64,000 bases of DNA, taken from CAWHHZ01 sp963829355. Lineage in GTDB: Bacteria > Acidobacteriota > Thermoanaerobaculia > Gp7-AA8 > JAHWKK01. The notes under the pieces are model-generated. The model worked only from the letters and a program-made list of their open reading frames with translations. It searched no databases and was not told the origin of the DNA. Position numbers and translations under genes: made by a program. Location: the NCBI GenBank assembly GCA_963829355.1, contig CAWHHZ010000012.1, positions 113,670 to 177,669 on the forward strand. Reading direction: 5' to 3'. Positions 28,274 through 37,867 of this stretch are shown piece after piece; the stretch's first letter is position 1; every line of letters begins with the position of its first letter.

Positions 28274-29011
28274 CTATGGAAATTCGATGAGGGTGACCTC
28301 GGAGAGCCGACGATGAATCGACTTGCCGGTGTCGACGCTGCGCCCGATGAAGTAGATGTCATTCGGTGGGCAACTGTCGAGAATCACTGCCTCGAATGCC
28401 GCTCCGTCTTTCGGGTCGATCGTGATCTGCTCGCCGTTGAAGTTCGGACAGCACGGTGTGCTCACTCGCGTCGCCGGGCCCTGGATCCGAGCGATCGAAC
28501 CGCGTTCGAGAGTGGTCGGCATCTCAGGATCACCGGTACAGACTGTAAGGGTCTCCGAGGCAAACGTTCCGGCGAAAGGGACCACGTAACCGAACTTTAC
28601 GGTTTCCGCCGCGTAATGCTCGACCTCACCGGTGGTGCGCGTGACGATCACGGACGGAGCCAGGTCGAGCGCGAAGTCTGCTGTGTTCTCGCCTGTCGAT
28701 ACCACGATCTCTCGCGATGAAGGTAGGTAGCCCCACCTGTCGGCCGTGACGGTCCAGGTTCCTGGCGCGATCGTATCGAACTCGTAGAAGCCTTCGGAAT
28801 CGGTGTAGCGCTCCGTACTCTTGATCGTAACGGTCGCATCAGGCAGCGGATCTCCTGTGGCGGCGTCGGTGACGATCCCATGCAGTATGGCAACGGTCGA
28901 GTGCCGGTCTACGCTTCGACGGCGCTGGGCCTGAGCGTCCGGCGCGACGAAGGAGGTCAGAATGAGGGCAATGAGCGCGATCGTGATCGCGAGGGAATGT
29001 CTGTTCTTCAA
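28274..29011 (-). CDS. Secreted protein with carboxypeptidase-like regulatory domain
   Basis: A 245-residue exported protein with a signal peptide (residues 1-29, ending DAQA). A carboxypeptidase-regulatory-like beta-sandwich follows at about 42-115 (HGIVTDAATGDPLPDATVTIKS, YTDSEGFYEFDTIAPGTWTVTA), a fold used for surface adhesion or as a spacer. The C-terminal 120 residues are not recognised; they contain four cysteines, including a CC pair, that could form disulphides. The gene is single, convergent with the large regulator. A weak AGGAGA site precedes the ATG. Confidence 0.75.
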   Translation of the reverse strand: MKNRHSLAITIALIALILTSFVAPDAQAQRRRSVDRHSTVAILHGIVTDAATGDPLPDATVTIKSTERYTDSEGFYEFDTIAPGTWTVTADRWGYLPSSREIVVSTGENTADFALDLAPSVIVTRTTGEVEHYAAETVKFGYVVPFAGTFASETLTVCTGDPEMPTTLERGSIARIQGPATRVSTPCCPNFNGEQITIDPKDGAAFEAVILDSCPPNDIYFIGRSVDTGKSIHRRLSEVTLIEFP

Positions 29012-29112
29012 TGGATCTCTCCTTTAGCTGAAAACACATCTTCTGGAGGTTATACGTAGCAAGTTCCGTTCAATGTCTACCATTGAGACCGATCGAACGT
29101 CTGTGAGGTTAC

Positions 29113-29775
29113 TCACGGAACGTAACGGCGGGTGGGGATTCCCACCTCGGAACTGATGCTCATCTGCGCCATCTGCCGTATCAGCTCTCTCGTTTCCCTG
29201 TTCCCTTCTGCAAACGAGGCGCACAACATGGCGATCTGCTCTTCCGATTCTTCTCTGGAGATCGTAAAGCCATTTTTCGGCTGATTCGGTGTCCTGGCGG
29301 GTGATCTCGACCAGGTGCCATCAGGCTTCAGAATGAACTCGAGATAACCCGAGTCCTTTTTACCGGCCTGATACGAATTGGCGGCGCGAGGCGGGATCCC
29401 GCGAGCGTTCGAAAGCTGCTCATCAAGAGCTTTCTCGACGTAATGACCGATCATTTCTTTGAGAAGCGCCCCGGAGTCTCCGAGGTCTCGCTCGAAAGTC
29501 AGACCGCTGTAGAAGAGGGTCTGCTTCCCATATCGAGTCTGGCGTTCCGTCTGCTCGGTCCCGACCAGGCCGCACACGAACTTCAGCGGCCGGCCCTGCC
29601 AGTGGAACTCGAGCTGGAGCCTCGGCTGGGCGGGGAGGGGATTCTGGTGAACGACGCGGGCGCCGGTGACTGAAATGTCGATGATGTAGGCGCTGACATC
29701 ACCAACGGCACTGACCATCGGTTGCGTCAGGGTGATTCTCTGATATTGCCGCCTGTCGTAATTATCCGAGCTCAT
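29113..29775 (-). CDS. PilZ domain protein
   Basis: About 220 residues from ATG 29775. The N-terminal 110 residues form a PilZ-type beta-barrel: YDRRQYQRITLT carries the RxxxR-type c-di-GMP-binding arginines, and IIDISVTGARVV is the matching D/SxSxxG-type strand motif. The C-terminal half is helical and charged (KEMIGHYVEKALDEQLSN, then EESEEQIAMLCASFAEGNRETRELIRQMAQ) with no known domain, perhaps for partner binding. A longer in-frame start at 29862 would add histidine-rich sequence unlike PilZ N-termini. The likely role is c-di-GMP-controlled behaviour such as motility or surface attachment. Confidence 0.85.
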   Translation of the reverse strand: MSSDNYDRRQYQRITLTQPMVSAVGDVSAYIIDISVTGARVVHQNPLPAQPRLQLEFHWQGRPLKFVCGLVGTEQTERQTRYGKQTLFYSGLTFERDLGDSGALLKEMIGHYVEKALDEQLSNARGIPPRAANSYQAGKKDSGYLEFILKPDGTWSRSPARTPNQPKNGFTISREESEEQIAMLCASFAEGNRETRELIRQMAQMSISSEVGIPTRRYVP

Positions 29776-29989
29776 CGTTCCGTGGTGATTATAAACGAAC
29801 CCCTTCGAGCCATGAGAGTGCATCGGAAACGGCGAGGTGGAAATTTCTTTCAGAGAATGCATAATAATTTCGTGATTTGGAATTTGCTCCTTCAGAGTGG
29901 GGAGAAATCATCTCACGATTTCCACAGTTTGTGGTTATGATTTGAAATTCCAGCCGTCCAATCAGACTCGAAAGCGGGGAGGGGGATTC

Positions 29990-30781
29990 ATGACGTCAGA
30001 TCCGATCGCAGCCGGATTCGGATCCGCTCGAGAGCGATCCAGAACATTTTTCCTGAACGCGTTTCTCATACTGGTAACCGTTTCAGGTTCAGTGTCAGTG
30101 CAAGCAGCGAGCCTCAAGGGCTCCCGGTCATCACTAGACCGTCAGAACCAGCAGGCGCATCTTCATGACTACAGCTATCTGAAAACCTCGTCGCAGGTGA
30201 AGAGCTTTGCACAGAAGGGTTACCTGATCCCGGTCCGCAGCAACGGAAATTTCGATCTGGCGAACGTTTCGTTCCCTTACGCCCGTCCCGAGGTGGAGCT
30301 GTTCCTCAACCGGCTCGGGGGGCAGTACAAGTCGGCGTGTGGTGAGCGGATGGTCGTCACGAGTCTGACGAGGCCAAGCTCGCGCCAGCCGCGGAACGCC
30401 TCCCCCCTCTCAGTGCACCCCACAGGAATGGCGATGGATCTTCGCGTCCCGTCGAACGGACGCTGCCGCTCGTGGATCGAAAGCACGCTCCTTTCTCTGG
30501 AGGATTCCGGAGTTCTCGAGGCGACGCGTGAACACCGGCCGCCTCACTACCATGTGGCCCTTTACCCGAATCGATACACCAGCCACGTCGCGCGCATCAC
30601 CGGTGAGTCGCCGGCTTTGAAGAAGAACGCCGCGGCGGCATCGGGAACCTACGTCGTGCGGAATGGCGACACACTTTGGGATATCGCTCGGAACTATGGA
30701 ATCAGCGTTGCCTCGATCAAGACGGCGAACGGTATGCGCGGCGCGATGATCAAACCGGGTCAAAAGCTGCGGCTCCCGTAG
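29990..30781 (+). CDS. DUF5715/M15-like peptidase-fold protein with LysM
   Basis: A 263-residue exported protein. Following the hydrophobic signal segment FFLNAFLILVTVSGSVSVQAA, the middle region has SVHPTGMAMDLR and PPHYHVALYP, which match the zinc-ligand arrangement (H-x6-D and H-x-H) of M15/VanY-like D,D-peptidases and DUF5715 proteins. A C-terminal LysM domain (TYVVRNGDTLWDIARNYGISVASIKTANGM) binds peptidoglycan. Together these suggest a cell-wall hydrolase or wall-binding factor; catalytic activity is not proven by sequence. The ATG at 29990 follows a GGGGAGGGGG stretch and is preferred over a longer start at 29897. Confidence 0.83.
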   Translation: MTSDPIAAGFGSARERSRTFFLNAFLILVTVSGSVSVQAASLKGSRSSLDRQNQQAHLHDYSYLKTSSQVKSFAQKGYLIPVRSNGNFDLANVSFPYARPEVELFLNRLGGQYKSACGERMVVTSLTRPSSRQPRNASPLSVHPTGMAMDLRVPSNGRCRSWIESTLLSLEDSGVLEATREHRPPHYHVALYPNRYTSHVARITGESPALKKNAAAASGTYVVRNGDTLWDIARNYGISVASIKTANGMRGAMIKPGQKLRLP

Positions 30782-30818
30782 GGCGCGCCGATTTCTCAGT
30801 TCCGGGAACCGCCGGAGC

Positions 30819-32096
30819 TCAGCGGGTCCATTCTCCTGCAACGCAGTTGCGCAGGACGATCTCGTTTCCTCCTCCGAATACGATGGAGGCTGCAAGCCTC
30901 GACCTCTCCCAACCGGCAAGGGCGGGGTGGCGGAGATCGACGGTGAAGAAATCAGCCGCGAGTCCCGGAGCGATCTCTCCCGCGTGTACCCGAAGAGACG
31001 CTGCTCCGCCAGCCGTGCCTATCTTCAACAGCACGCGGGCGTTCTCTCCCGACGCGTCACGGTAGACCCCCCGGTCCTGACGCAGAAGGCGCTGCCCGTA
31101 TTCGAGCCATCGCAGCTCCTCGAGCATGTCGATCCGGGCATTGCAGTCTGTTCCGATTGACATATGGTCCGGTGCCAGAGGGGCGAGAGGCTGAATCCCG
31201 TCTCCAAGGTTCCCCTCGGTGAGGGGAGTGATGCAGACGTTGCCGCCCCGAGCAACCCATTCGCGTAGATCGTCTTCGCTGCTGTGCGTACAGTGGACGC
31301 CGGTGAAGTGCTGGTCGACCGGGGCCCGGTCGAGCACGAGCCTCATCGGTCTCGAGCCGGTCGCCTCGATGCAGTCGCTGATTTCCTTTTCCTGCTCTTC
31401 GAGGTGGAGGTGGAAAGGCAGATCTCGCTCGACCGCGGCCGAAGCGAGCCTCACGAGGTCCTCGATCGGTACAGCGCGAACACTGTGCGCCACGATTCCG
31501 ACGCTCTGCCGCGGCCGCAGGGTCTCCTGCAACTGGTCGAGCCTGCGGAGAAACTCATCGACGTCGGGAGTCTCGAACCGCGCCTGAGCATCGCCGAGTG
31601 GCTGACCGAATCCACCCATTCTGTAAAAGGTCTGGAGAAGCACGATTCGAATTCCGGCAGCCTCGGCAGCGTCGAGCACGATCGAATCGAGCCTGTGGTC
31701 CCGGGCGGACGCCGACGAATGGTGAAAGTAGTGGAACTCACCGACGGTGGTGATTCCCGCCGATCGCATCTCTCTGAACGCCGCGACATTCCAGTCGTGA
31801 AACTGCTGCTCACTCAGCGATTCCACGAGCGAATACATCGCTTCGCGCCAGGTCCAGAAGGAACCGCGGCCGGCAGGGAAATGCTCTGTCCTGCCACGCA
31901 TCGCGCGCTGAAAGGAGTGGGAGTGCGCGTTGACCAGCCCCGGAAGAAGAGCCTCGTCGGAGAGCTCCAGATCGACCGGTCCGGGATCACGGGTGAGTTC
32001 TCCGATCGTCCCATCCGGAGCGATCGTGATTCGGACGCCTTCCTCGAACTCCCCGTCGATCCACGTGAGAGCGGCGCGAAGGGAGCGGATCTTCAT
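30819..32096 (-). CDS. hutF: Formimidoylglutamate deiminase HutF
   Basis: A 425-residue amidohydrolase. The metal motif NAHSHSFQRAMRGR, the GEFHYFHH strand, HLHLEEQ with its histidines, the CTHSS loop and FMSIGTDCNARIDMLEELRWLEYGQRL-type block are the signature of HutF, which converts N-formimidoyl-L-glutamate to N-formyl-L-glutamate and ammonia in histidine breakdown. The start ATG at 32096 overlaps the stop of the upstream M20 hydrolase by four bases (ATGA), so translation is coupled. Other hut genes (hutH, hutU, hutI, hutG) are not in the window. Confidence 0.9.
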   Translation of the reverse strand: MKIRSLRAALTWIDGEFEEGVRITIAPDGTIGELTRDPGPVDLELSDEALLPGLVNAHSHSFQRAMRGRTEHFPAGRGSFWTWREAMYSLVESLSEQQFHDWNVAAFREMRSAGITTVGEFHYFHHSSASARDHRLDSIVLDAAEAAGIRIVLLQTFYRMGGFGQPLGDAQARFETPDVDEFLRRLDQLQETLRPRQSVGIVAHSVRAVPIEDLVRLASAAVERDLPFHLHLEEQEKEISDCIEATGSRPMRLVLDRAPVDQHFTGVHCTHSSEDDLREWVARGGNVCITPLTEGNLGDGIQPLAPLAPDHMSIGTDCNARIDMLEELRWLEYGQRLLRQDRGVYRDASGENARVLLKIGTAGGAASLRVHAGEIAPGLAADFFTVDLRHPALAGWERSRLAASIVFGGGNEIVLRNCVAGEWTR

Positions 32097-33253
32097 CTCG
32101 TCTCCTGCATACACAGCTCCCGAACCGCGCCCTCCAGGATCTGCTCCGCTCTGCGGAACTGCTCCTTCGGTATGTACTCGTTCGGTTTGTGAGCGACTTC
32201 GATCGACCCGGGCCCGAACAGCACGCAGTCGAGTCCCAGCCGCTGGAGCCATCCCGCGTCGGTAGCAAATGAGACCGCGTGGACCGCCTTCCGTCCCGTC
32301 AGCTCGCGAAGGGTGTGGACCACGGCGGCCGACTCATCGAGTTTCATCGGCGGGCTTTCATTGATCAGGGACAAGCTCACTGTGCTCGGATCTGAAGTCG
32401 CCCCCTGGATGCGCTCCTTGATCCGGCTGATCATTTCGGAGGAGTCGAGGCCGGGAAGGAGACGAAGGCCGATGGATAATTCGACCCGATCCGGGACGAT
32501 GTTGATCGCGGTCCCGCCGTGGATCTCACCCATGTTCAGAGGGACCCAAGGGACCGGTTCGAATGCCTCGCAATTCTCGTTTCTCTCGGTCTCGAGCTCA
32601 TGCCGGAGCTCGCTCAACGCCTCGATGATCGTGCCGGCCTTCTCGATCGCGTTGACGCCGAGGTGCGGGTAACCGCTATGTGCACTCACGCCGCCGATCG
32701 TGACTCGCAGCTTGAGGTGCCCCTTGTGCATGGTGACGATCTGCAGCTCGGTCGGCTCTCCGATGATGACCGCGCGGGGGAGCGGGACATCTTTCTGATG
32801 ATCGACCCAGTGCTTCGCCCCCAGCGTTCCCACCTCCTCGTCGTAGCTCAGATGGAGAACGAGTGGAGCATGGAGGCTGGCGGGCGAGGTCCGTCGTGCC
32901 CGGTCGATCGACAAGGCGAGAAATCCCTTCATGTCGGCGGCGCCTCGGGCGATCCACCGGTCTCCCGCGTCGGTCAGCTCGAATGGACTGCTCTTCCACG
33001 CGGGTTCCACTGCCGGAACGGTATCCATGTGTCCCGACAGGACGAGACCTTCGCCGCCATGTTCCGGCTCCGGACCGATTCTGACCATGAGATTGGTCTT
33101 CGTGCCATCGTCCGATGGATCACGGATGATCTCCCCCGCCACCGGCTCGAGCAATTCGACGACGTAGTCTGCGAGCTCCTGATTGCTTCTCGAGCTCGTT
33201 GTGTCGATCGAAACGAGCTTTCGGAAAATCTCTTCTGCGCTGATGTCGTTCAC
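32093..33253 (-). CDS. M20 family deacylase (acetylornithine deacetylase / ArgE-like)
   Basis: A 386-residue zinc peptidase-fold hydrolase. Motifs are LSGHMDTVPA (first metal histidine/aspartate), ARGAADMKGFLAL, the SYDEEVGTLGAK acid catalyst region, GEPTEL, and the last metal histidine in IEVAHKPNEYIP. The dimerisation (lid) domain is present, and the length matches ArgE/DapE/CPG2 relatives. The closest described activity is acetylornithine deacetylase. Because the gene is translationally coupled to hutF, it may instead hydrolyse N-formylglutamate or a similar N-acyl amino acid (inference). Confidence 0.85.
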   Translation of the reverse strand: MNDISAEEIFRKLVSIDTTSSRSNQELADYVVELLEPVAGEIIRDPSDDGTKTNLMVRIGPEPEHGGEGLVLSGHMDTVPAVEPAWKSSPFELTDAGDRWIARGAADMKGFLALSIDRARRTSPASLHAPLVLHLSYDEEVGTLGAKHWVDHQKDVPLPRAVIIGEPTELQIVTMHKGHLKLRVTIGGVSAHSGYPHLGVNAIEKAGTIIEALSELRHELETERNENCEAFEPVPWVPLNMGEIHGGTAINIVPDRVELSIGLRLLPGLDSSEMISRIKERIQGATSDPSTVSLSLINESPPMKLDESAAVVHTLRELTGRKAVHAVSFATDAGWLQRLGLDCVLFGPGSIEVAHKPNEYIPKEQFRRAEQILEGAVRELCMQETR

Positions 33254-33298
33254 GCTGGAACAATAGTGCGGCGCGTTTGGCGATTCAAGGGACGAGTT

Positions 33299-33620
33299 GA
33301 GTTGTTGAGTCGTTGAGTCGTTGAGTCATTGAGTCATTGAGTTTTTGAGTCGTTGGGCGGTTGGGCCAGGGTTGTGGCTGGGGTCAACTGTTCTTGCGAT
33401 GACACCCAGTTCACAATCTCTCGAGGGACCAAGGCTGTCATTCCGAAGCGAAGCGAGAAATCCGGGCGGGGGGTGACCAGCTGCACTTCCCCGCTCAGAT
33501 TCCTCAGTCGCGATGAAGCGGCTCCTCCGGAATGACAGGAACGTGAATCATTTCAACTAGACCGTCGACCCAAACACTCAACGACCAGTCACCCAACGAC
33601 TCAATGACGCAACGACCCAT
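33299..33620. repeat. Inverted octamer arrays framing a short inverted-repeat element
   Basis: Eight units of an 8-bp repeat (GAGTCGTT consensus) occupy 33299-33362. Degenerate copies in the opposite orientation occupy about 33572-33620. Between them, 11-bp arms CTGTCATTCCG (33435-33445) and CGGAATGACAG (33528-33538) bound a roughly 100-bp unit. The whole 33254-33662 gap contains no recognisable gene. Confidence 0.8.
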
Positions 33621-33662
33621 CCTTGGCATAAATCGGTGTCGACGAACGATTGAGGAAGGGCG

Positions 33663-35412
33663 ATGCCGCCATTGAAACGACTCATCGGTTACCTCGAACG
33701 CTACCGGGGGCGACTGCTGCTCGGGTTCCTCTGTCTTCTCGGGTCAGCGGGATTTTCGCTTGCCAAGCCGCTGATCGTGGGAAACGCCGTCGACGTTCTG
33801 AATGGCGATTTCACCGAGCAGACTCTCGTAAAGTTCGGGCTCCTCTACGTCGTGGTCGCGGCGGTTCAGGGAGTGTTTCTCTATCTCCAGAGAATCTTCA
33901 TCATCGGGGCATCGAGGCACATCGAGTACGACCTTCGGAATGACTTCTACGGTCATCTGCAGGAGCTGCCGACGAAGTTCTACGCGGAGAACAGGACCGG
34001 AGATCTCATGTCCCGCGCGACCAATGATCTCTCGGCGGTCCGGATGCTGGTCGGTCCCGCGATCATGCATTCGGCCACCTCGATCATCGTGGTCTTTGGA
34101 GCCTTCTTCATGATGTTCCGGCTCGACGCCGTGCTGGCGTCGGTCTCACTGGTGACCGTTCCGGCAATCGCACTACTCGCGAAATTCTTCGGCCAGAGGC
34201 TCCACGACCGGACGCGATCGGTCCAGGACTATTTCGGCGATATGTCCGCCCGGGTCCAGGAGAATCTCTCGGGTGCGAGGGTCGTCCGCGCCTTCAATCA
34301 GGAGTCGAACGAGATCTCGCTGTTCAGGGGGATGAACAGAGAATACGTCGACAGGAACCGAAAGCTGATCTACCTGACGGCGACGTTCCGTCCGGTCCTC
34401 GAGGTGGTCGTCGGGATCACGTTCGTTGCGATCTTCTGGATCGGGAGCCGGAGAATCGTCAACGACGCGATGACGATCGGTGCATTCGTGGCATTCCAGT
34501 TCTATCTCGCGCGGATGATCTGGCCGCTGATCGCCATCGGCTGGGTAATCAATCTGTTCCAGCGGGGGATGGCATCGATGGGCCGTCTGAGCGACATCTG
34601 GAATGTCGCTCCGGAGGACGAGAGCTCCCGCCGGGCTACGGTGCCCCCGCCTTCACCGCAGGTTCCGGAGCTGGAAATCCGAGGTCTGGAGTTTGGATAC
34701 GGCGACCGGTCTGCTGCGCTGCGCGGAATCGATCTGACGGTCGAGCAGGGACAGACAGTTGGAATCGTCGGCCGGACAGGCAGCGGCAAGTCCACGCTTC
34801 TATCGTTGATTCTCAGAACATACGAGCCGCCGGATGAGACGATCTTTATCCGTGGGGTTCCGCTCGAGAAGATTCCGACGCGGAAGCTGCGCTCGATGAT
34901 CTCGGCCGTTCCTCAGGAAACGTTTCTGTTCTCGGAAACGATTGCGGAGAATATCCGCTTCGGCCGCAGCGATGCTCGGAGACGACCAGGTCGAGGAGGT
35001 AGCTGCGCTGGCTGGATTGAGTGACGATCTTTCAGGTTTCTCCAGAGGGATCGACACCATGGTGGGGGAGCGCGGGATCACCTTGTCCGGTGGTCAGAAG
35101 CAGCGTGCCGCGATCGCGCGGGCGATTGTGAGGGACCCGGAGATTCTGATTCTCGACGACGCTCTCAGCGCCGTCGATACGCAAACCGAGGAGCGGATTC
35201 TGAGATCGCTCGAGCAGCTCAGGGCGGGGCGGACGGTTCTGATCGTCGCCCACAGGGTCTCTTCGGTAAAGGATGCCGATCAGATCGTGGTTCTGGAGGA
35301 GGGAACGATCGTCGAACGGGGAACCCATGATGAGCTCCTTGCGGCGGGAGGCTTCTACGCCGATCTCTACCGGATGCAGACGCTCGAGAGCGAGATCGAG
35401 GAGATCGCCTGA
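33663..35412 (+). CDS. ABC exporter half-transporter (MdlA/YheI-like), one frameshift
   Basis: About 583 residues when one base near 34980 is skipped. The membrane domain (residues 1-310) has six helices (LLGFLCLLGSAGF, LLYVVVAAVQGVFLYLQ and others). The nucleotide-binding domain has Walker A GRTGSGKST, the Q-loop VPQETFLFSETIAENI, signature LSGGQKQRAAIARAI, Walker B ILILDDALSAVDT and the H-loop VAHRVS. The frame breaks between FGRSDA and GDDQVEEVAALAGL, so the encoded protein would be cut inside the NBD if the shift is real. It overlaps the next gene by one base; together they form a heterodimeric multidrug/lipid-type exporter in the inner membrane. Confidence 0.85.
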
Positions 35413-37278
35413 TGGAGAATGAGCGCCACGAAAGCGAAGCGACGAAGTTCGACGCGGGTCTCGCCCGCCGTCTGCTCTCGTGGCTCCGGCCTTACAAGGG
35501 CCGGGCGAGCTTCTCTGTCGTTCTGATCATTCTCGCATCAGCGATGCAGGTAGCCGCTCCGGTGATCATCGCCGTCGCCATCGATCTGTACGTCCTGCCC
35601 GCCGAAGTCTCGCCTCGTGTCGGAGTGTCTGAGACGGTGGGGGGATGGCTCGCATCGTTCGGTTTCGAGTGGGGTCGCATGGAGGGAATCCGGGTCTTCG
35701 CCCTGCTCTACCTCGCGACTGTCGGACTGAACTTCGGCCTCATGTTCGTGCAGATGATCGTCATGAACATGATGGGGCAGTACGTCATGTACGACCTCCG
35801 GCGGGAGATCTTCAGGAAACTGCAGACGCTCGATGTGCGCTACTTCGACCGCAATCCAGTCGGAAGGCTCATCACGAGAATGACGACGGACGTCGAGGCA
35901 CTGAACGACATGTTCACGGCCGGTTTCGTTTCGATCTTCGGTGATGTGTTCGTTCTGGCCGGGATCGTGGTTGTTCTGTTCTGGATGGACTGGCGTCTGG
36001 CGCTGGTTCTGTTTTCCATCCTCCCGTTCATCGTTCTCGTCTCGCTGTGGTTTCGACGGGGGGCGCGAAAGGCCTACAGCGCCGTGCGGGTCAGGATTGC
36101 CGCGATCAATGCCTTTCTCCAGGAACATCTGTCGGGCATGTTCGTCGTGCAGCTCTTCAATCGAGAGAAGGAGGAAGGAGAAAAGTTCCGTCATCTCAAC
36201 GCGCGACACCGGGACGCCAACCTCGATTCGATCAATTACTACGCTGTCTTCTATCCCGCCGTCGAGCTGATCCAGTCGATCGGTATCGGGCTCATCGTCT
36301 GGTACGGTGGAGGCCAGGTCACGCGTGATCTTCTGTCTCTCGGCGCGCTCGTCGCCTTCTTTCAGTATGTTCAGCGCTTCTACGAGCCGATCTCGGATCT
36401 GTCGGAGAAATACAACATTCTTCAGTCGGCGATGGCTGCGAGTGACCGGATCTTCAAGCTGCTCGATACCGATCCGGCGATCGTGTCTCCCGTCGGCGGA
36501 GTGAAAGTCGAAGCCGTCGAATCGATCGAGTTTCGTGATGTCTGGTTCGCCTACAACGGCGACGAGTGGGTGCTCGAGGACATTTCCTTCAAGGTCGATC
36601 GCGGAGATCACGTCGCGCTCGTCGGCCACACCGGCGCGGGAAAGACGACGGTCACCAATCTTCTCCTCCGTTTGTACGATATCCAGAAGGGCTCGATTCT
36701 GATCAACGGGATCGATATCCGTGAGATCGATCTCGATTCGCTCCGGCGGCTCTTCGCCGTCGTTCAGCAGGACGTGTTCCTGTTCTCCGGAAGCGTGGCG
36801 GAGAATATCTCCCTCAACGATCCTTCCATCACACGCGAGCGGGTACGGGAGGTGAGTGAGCGAGTGATGGCTGCGCGTTTCATCGACCGGCTCCCGCAAT
36901 CGTATGAATCGGAGCTGAGGGAGCGCGGTGGAGGATTGTCCGCCGGTGAGAAGCAGCTTCTGTCGTTTGCGCGGGCGCTCGCATTCGATCCTCCCGGTAC
37001 TGATACTCGACGAGGCGACCTCTTCGATCGATACGGAAACCGAGGCACTGATTCAGCACGGCATCGAGGTGCTGATGGAAGGCCGGACATCGATCGCGAT
37101 CGCTCACCGGCTCTCGACGATCCGTTCGGCCGACACGATTCTCGTGTTCCATCATGGGCGGATCAGGGAGAGCGGGACTCACGACGAGCTCATCCGAAGC
37201 GACGGGCTCTACAGAAAGCTCTACGAGCTCCAGTACCACGAGGAGCATCATGCGGAGCTGCTCGAGCAGACGGTGTGA
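35412..37278 (+). CDS. ABC exporter half-transporter (MdlB/YheH-like), one frameshift
   Basis: About 622 residues after correction of one extra base near 36993-36997 (a CCCGG run). The six-helix membrane domain is followed by an NBD with Walker A GHTGAGKTT, the non-canonical signature LSAGEKQLLSFARAL, Walker B VLILDEATSSIDT and H-loop AHRLSTI. The LSAGE signature paired with the canonical LSGGQ of its partner is the usual asymmetry of heterodimeric exporters (YheH/I, MdlA/B types). Without correction the frame reads on to 37481 with nonsense sequence. The transported substrate is unknown. Confidence 0.85.
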
Positions 37279-37314
37279 GGGAATGCTGCATGCGGAATGC
37301 TGAACGGACTCCCG

Positions 37315-37441
37315 CTGTCATCCTGAGCCGCCGGAGCGCAGCGGAGGACGGTCGAAGGATCTCGGACTTTAGCGACTGTCGGGACGGAAAGAACGCGACA
37401 GTCAGGACGTACGCGATCCTTCGCTTCGCTCAGGATGACAG
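37315..37441. repeat. Dispersed repeat with 14-bp inverted ends (copy 4)
   Basis: The cleanest copy of the family: a 127-bp unit with perfect terminal inverted repeats CTGTCATCCTGAGC / GCTCAGGATGACAG. An inner pair (GACTGTCG / CGACAGTC) makes it doubly palindromic. It lies downstream of the ABC exporter; the remainder of 37279-37578 shows no gene except the ribosome binding site of the next one. Confidence 0.88.
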
Positions 37442-37578
37442 GCTGGAATTCCACTCTGCCATGCTGCATTGCTTCCTGTGAAGTTTGCAAATAAACTGTT
37501 GGCTGCAAGGTGAGGGACGGGCACGTTGCTGGCAATAAAGGAAAGCAACGTCCCCTGTGATGGGGTGGAGGTGAACAA

Positions 37579-37797
37579 ATGAAGGTTTCATATTATCCCG
37601 CGAACAGAAGCTCTCGCGGTCGCATCATCGAGATGCTGCTCTCGCAGCACCACGTGAAGCACGAGCTCATCGGTCCTGATGACCGCCGTCGCCGCCGTAT
37701 CTCGATGAAGAACGACGTGCCCGCGGTCGAAGTCGATGGGCGTATCTTCGTCAACCCGAACGAAACGGCGTTGAAGAAGATCCTCAGGATCGCCTGA
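37579..37797 (+). CDS. Small glutaredoxin-like protein without catalytic cysteines
   Basis: A 72-residue protein preceded by a strong GGAGGTG site. The pattern MKVSYYPAN...RIIEMLLSQHHVKHELIG, then NDVPAVEVDGRIFVNPNETALKKIL follows the beta-alpha-beta...cis-Pro layout of glutaredoxins (VPAV before a DGR hairpin). Where glutaredoxins have CPYC, this protein has NRSS, and it contains no cysteine at all, so thiol chemistry is excluded. It might be a structural or binding adaptor. It stands alone, convergent with yifB. The family assignment is moderate. Confidence 0.6.
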   Translation: MKVSYYPANRSSRGRIIEMLLSQHHVKHELIGPDDRRRRRISMKNDVPAVEVDGRIFVNPNETALKKILRIA

Positions 37798-37810
37798 TCA
37801 GGCGATCGCG

Positions 37811-37845
37811 GCATCGGGTGCGGAGGATGATCCCGCGCCCGATGC
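37811..37845. terminator. Bidirectional terminator-like hairpin
   Basis: A 13-bp stem (37811-37823 with 37833-37845, one T-G wobble) with a 9-nt loop lies between the convergent small gene and yifB. There is no T-run. Confidence 0.5.
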
Positions 37846-37867
37846 ACCGTGAACGGCTCATCCCGAA

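Noticed and set aside
27196..28362. A 388-codon minus-strand frame across the end of the sigma-54 activator.
   Set aside because: It is antisense to an intact AAA+ domain and Fis HTH and spans into the intergenic hairpin without any motif.
33299..33362. A possible CRISPR or iteron array.
   Set aside because: Units are 8 bp with no spacers, no cas or rep gene is nearby, and the inverted counterpart argues for a structural repeat.
36928..37481. A programmed frameshift to make a second product from the ABC gene.
   Set aside because: The break lies in a CCCGG run between DPP and VLILDEA, the restored frame is the only one with family motifs, and the zero-frame extension to 37481 is nonsense that enters a dispersed repeat.
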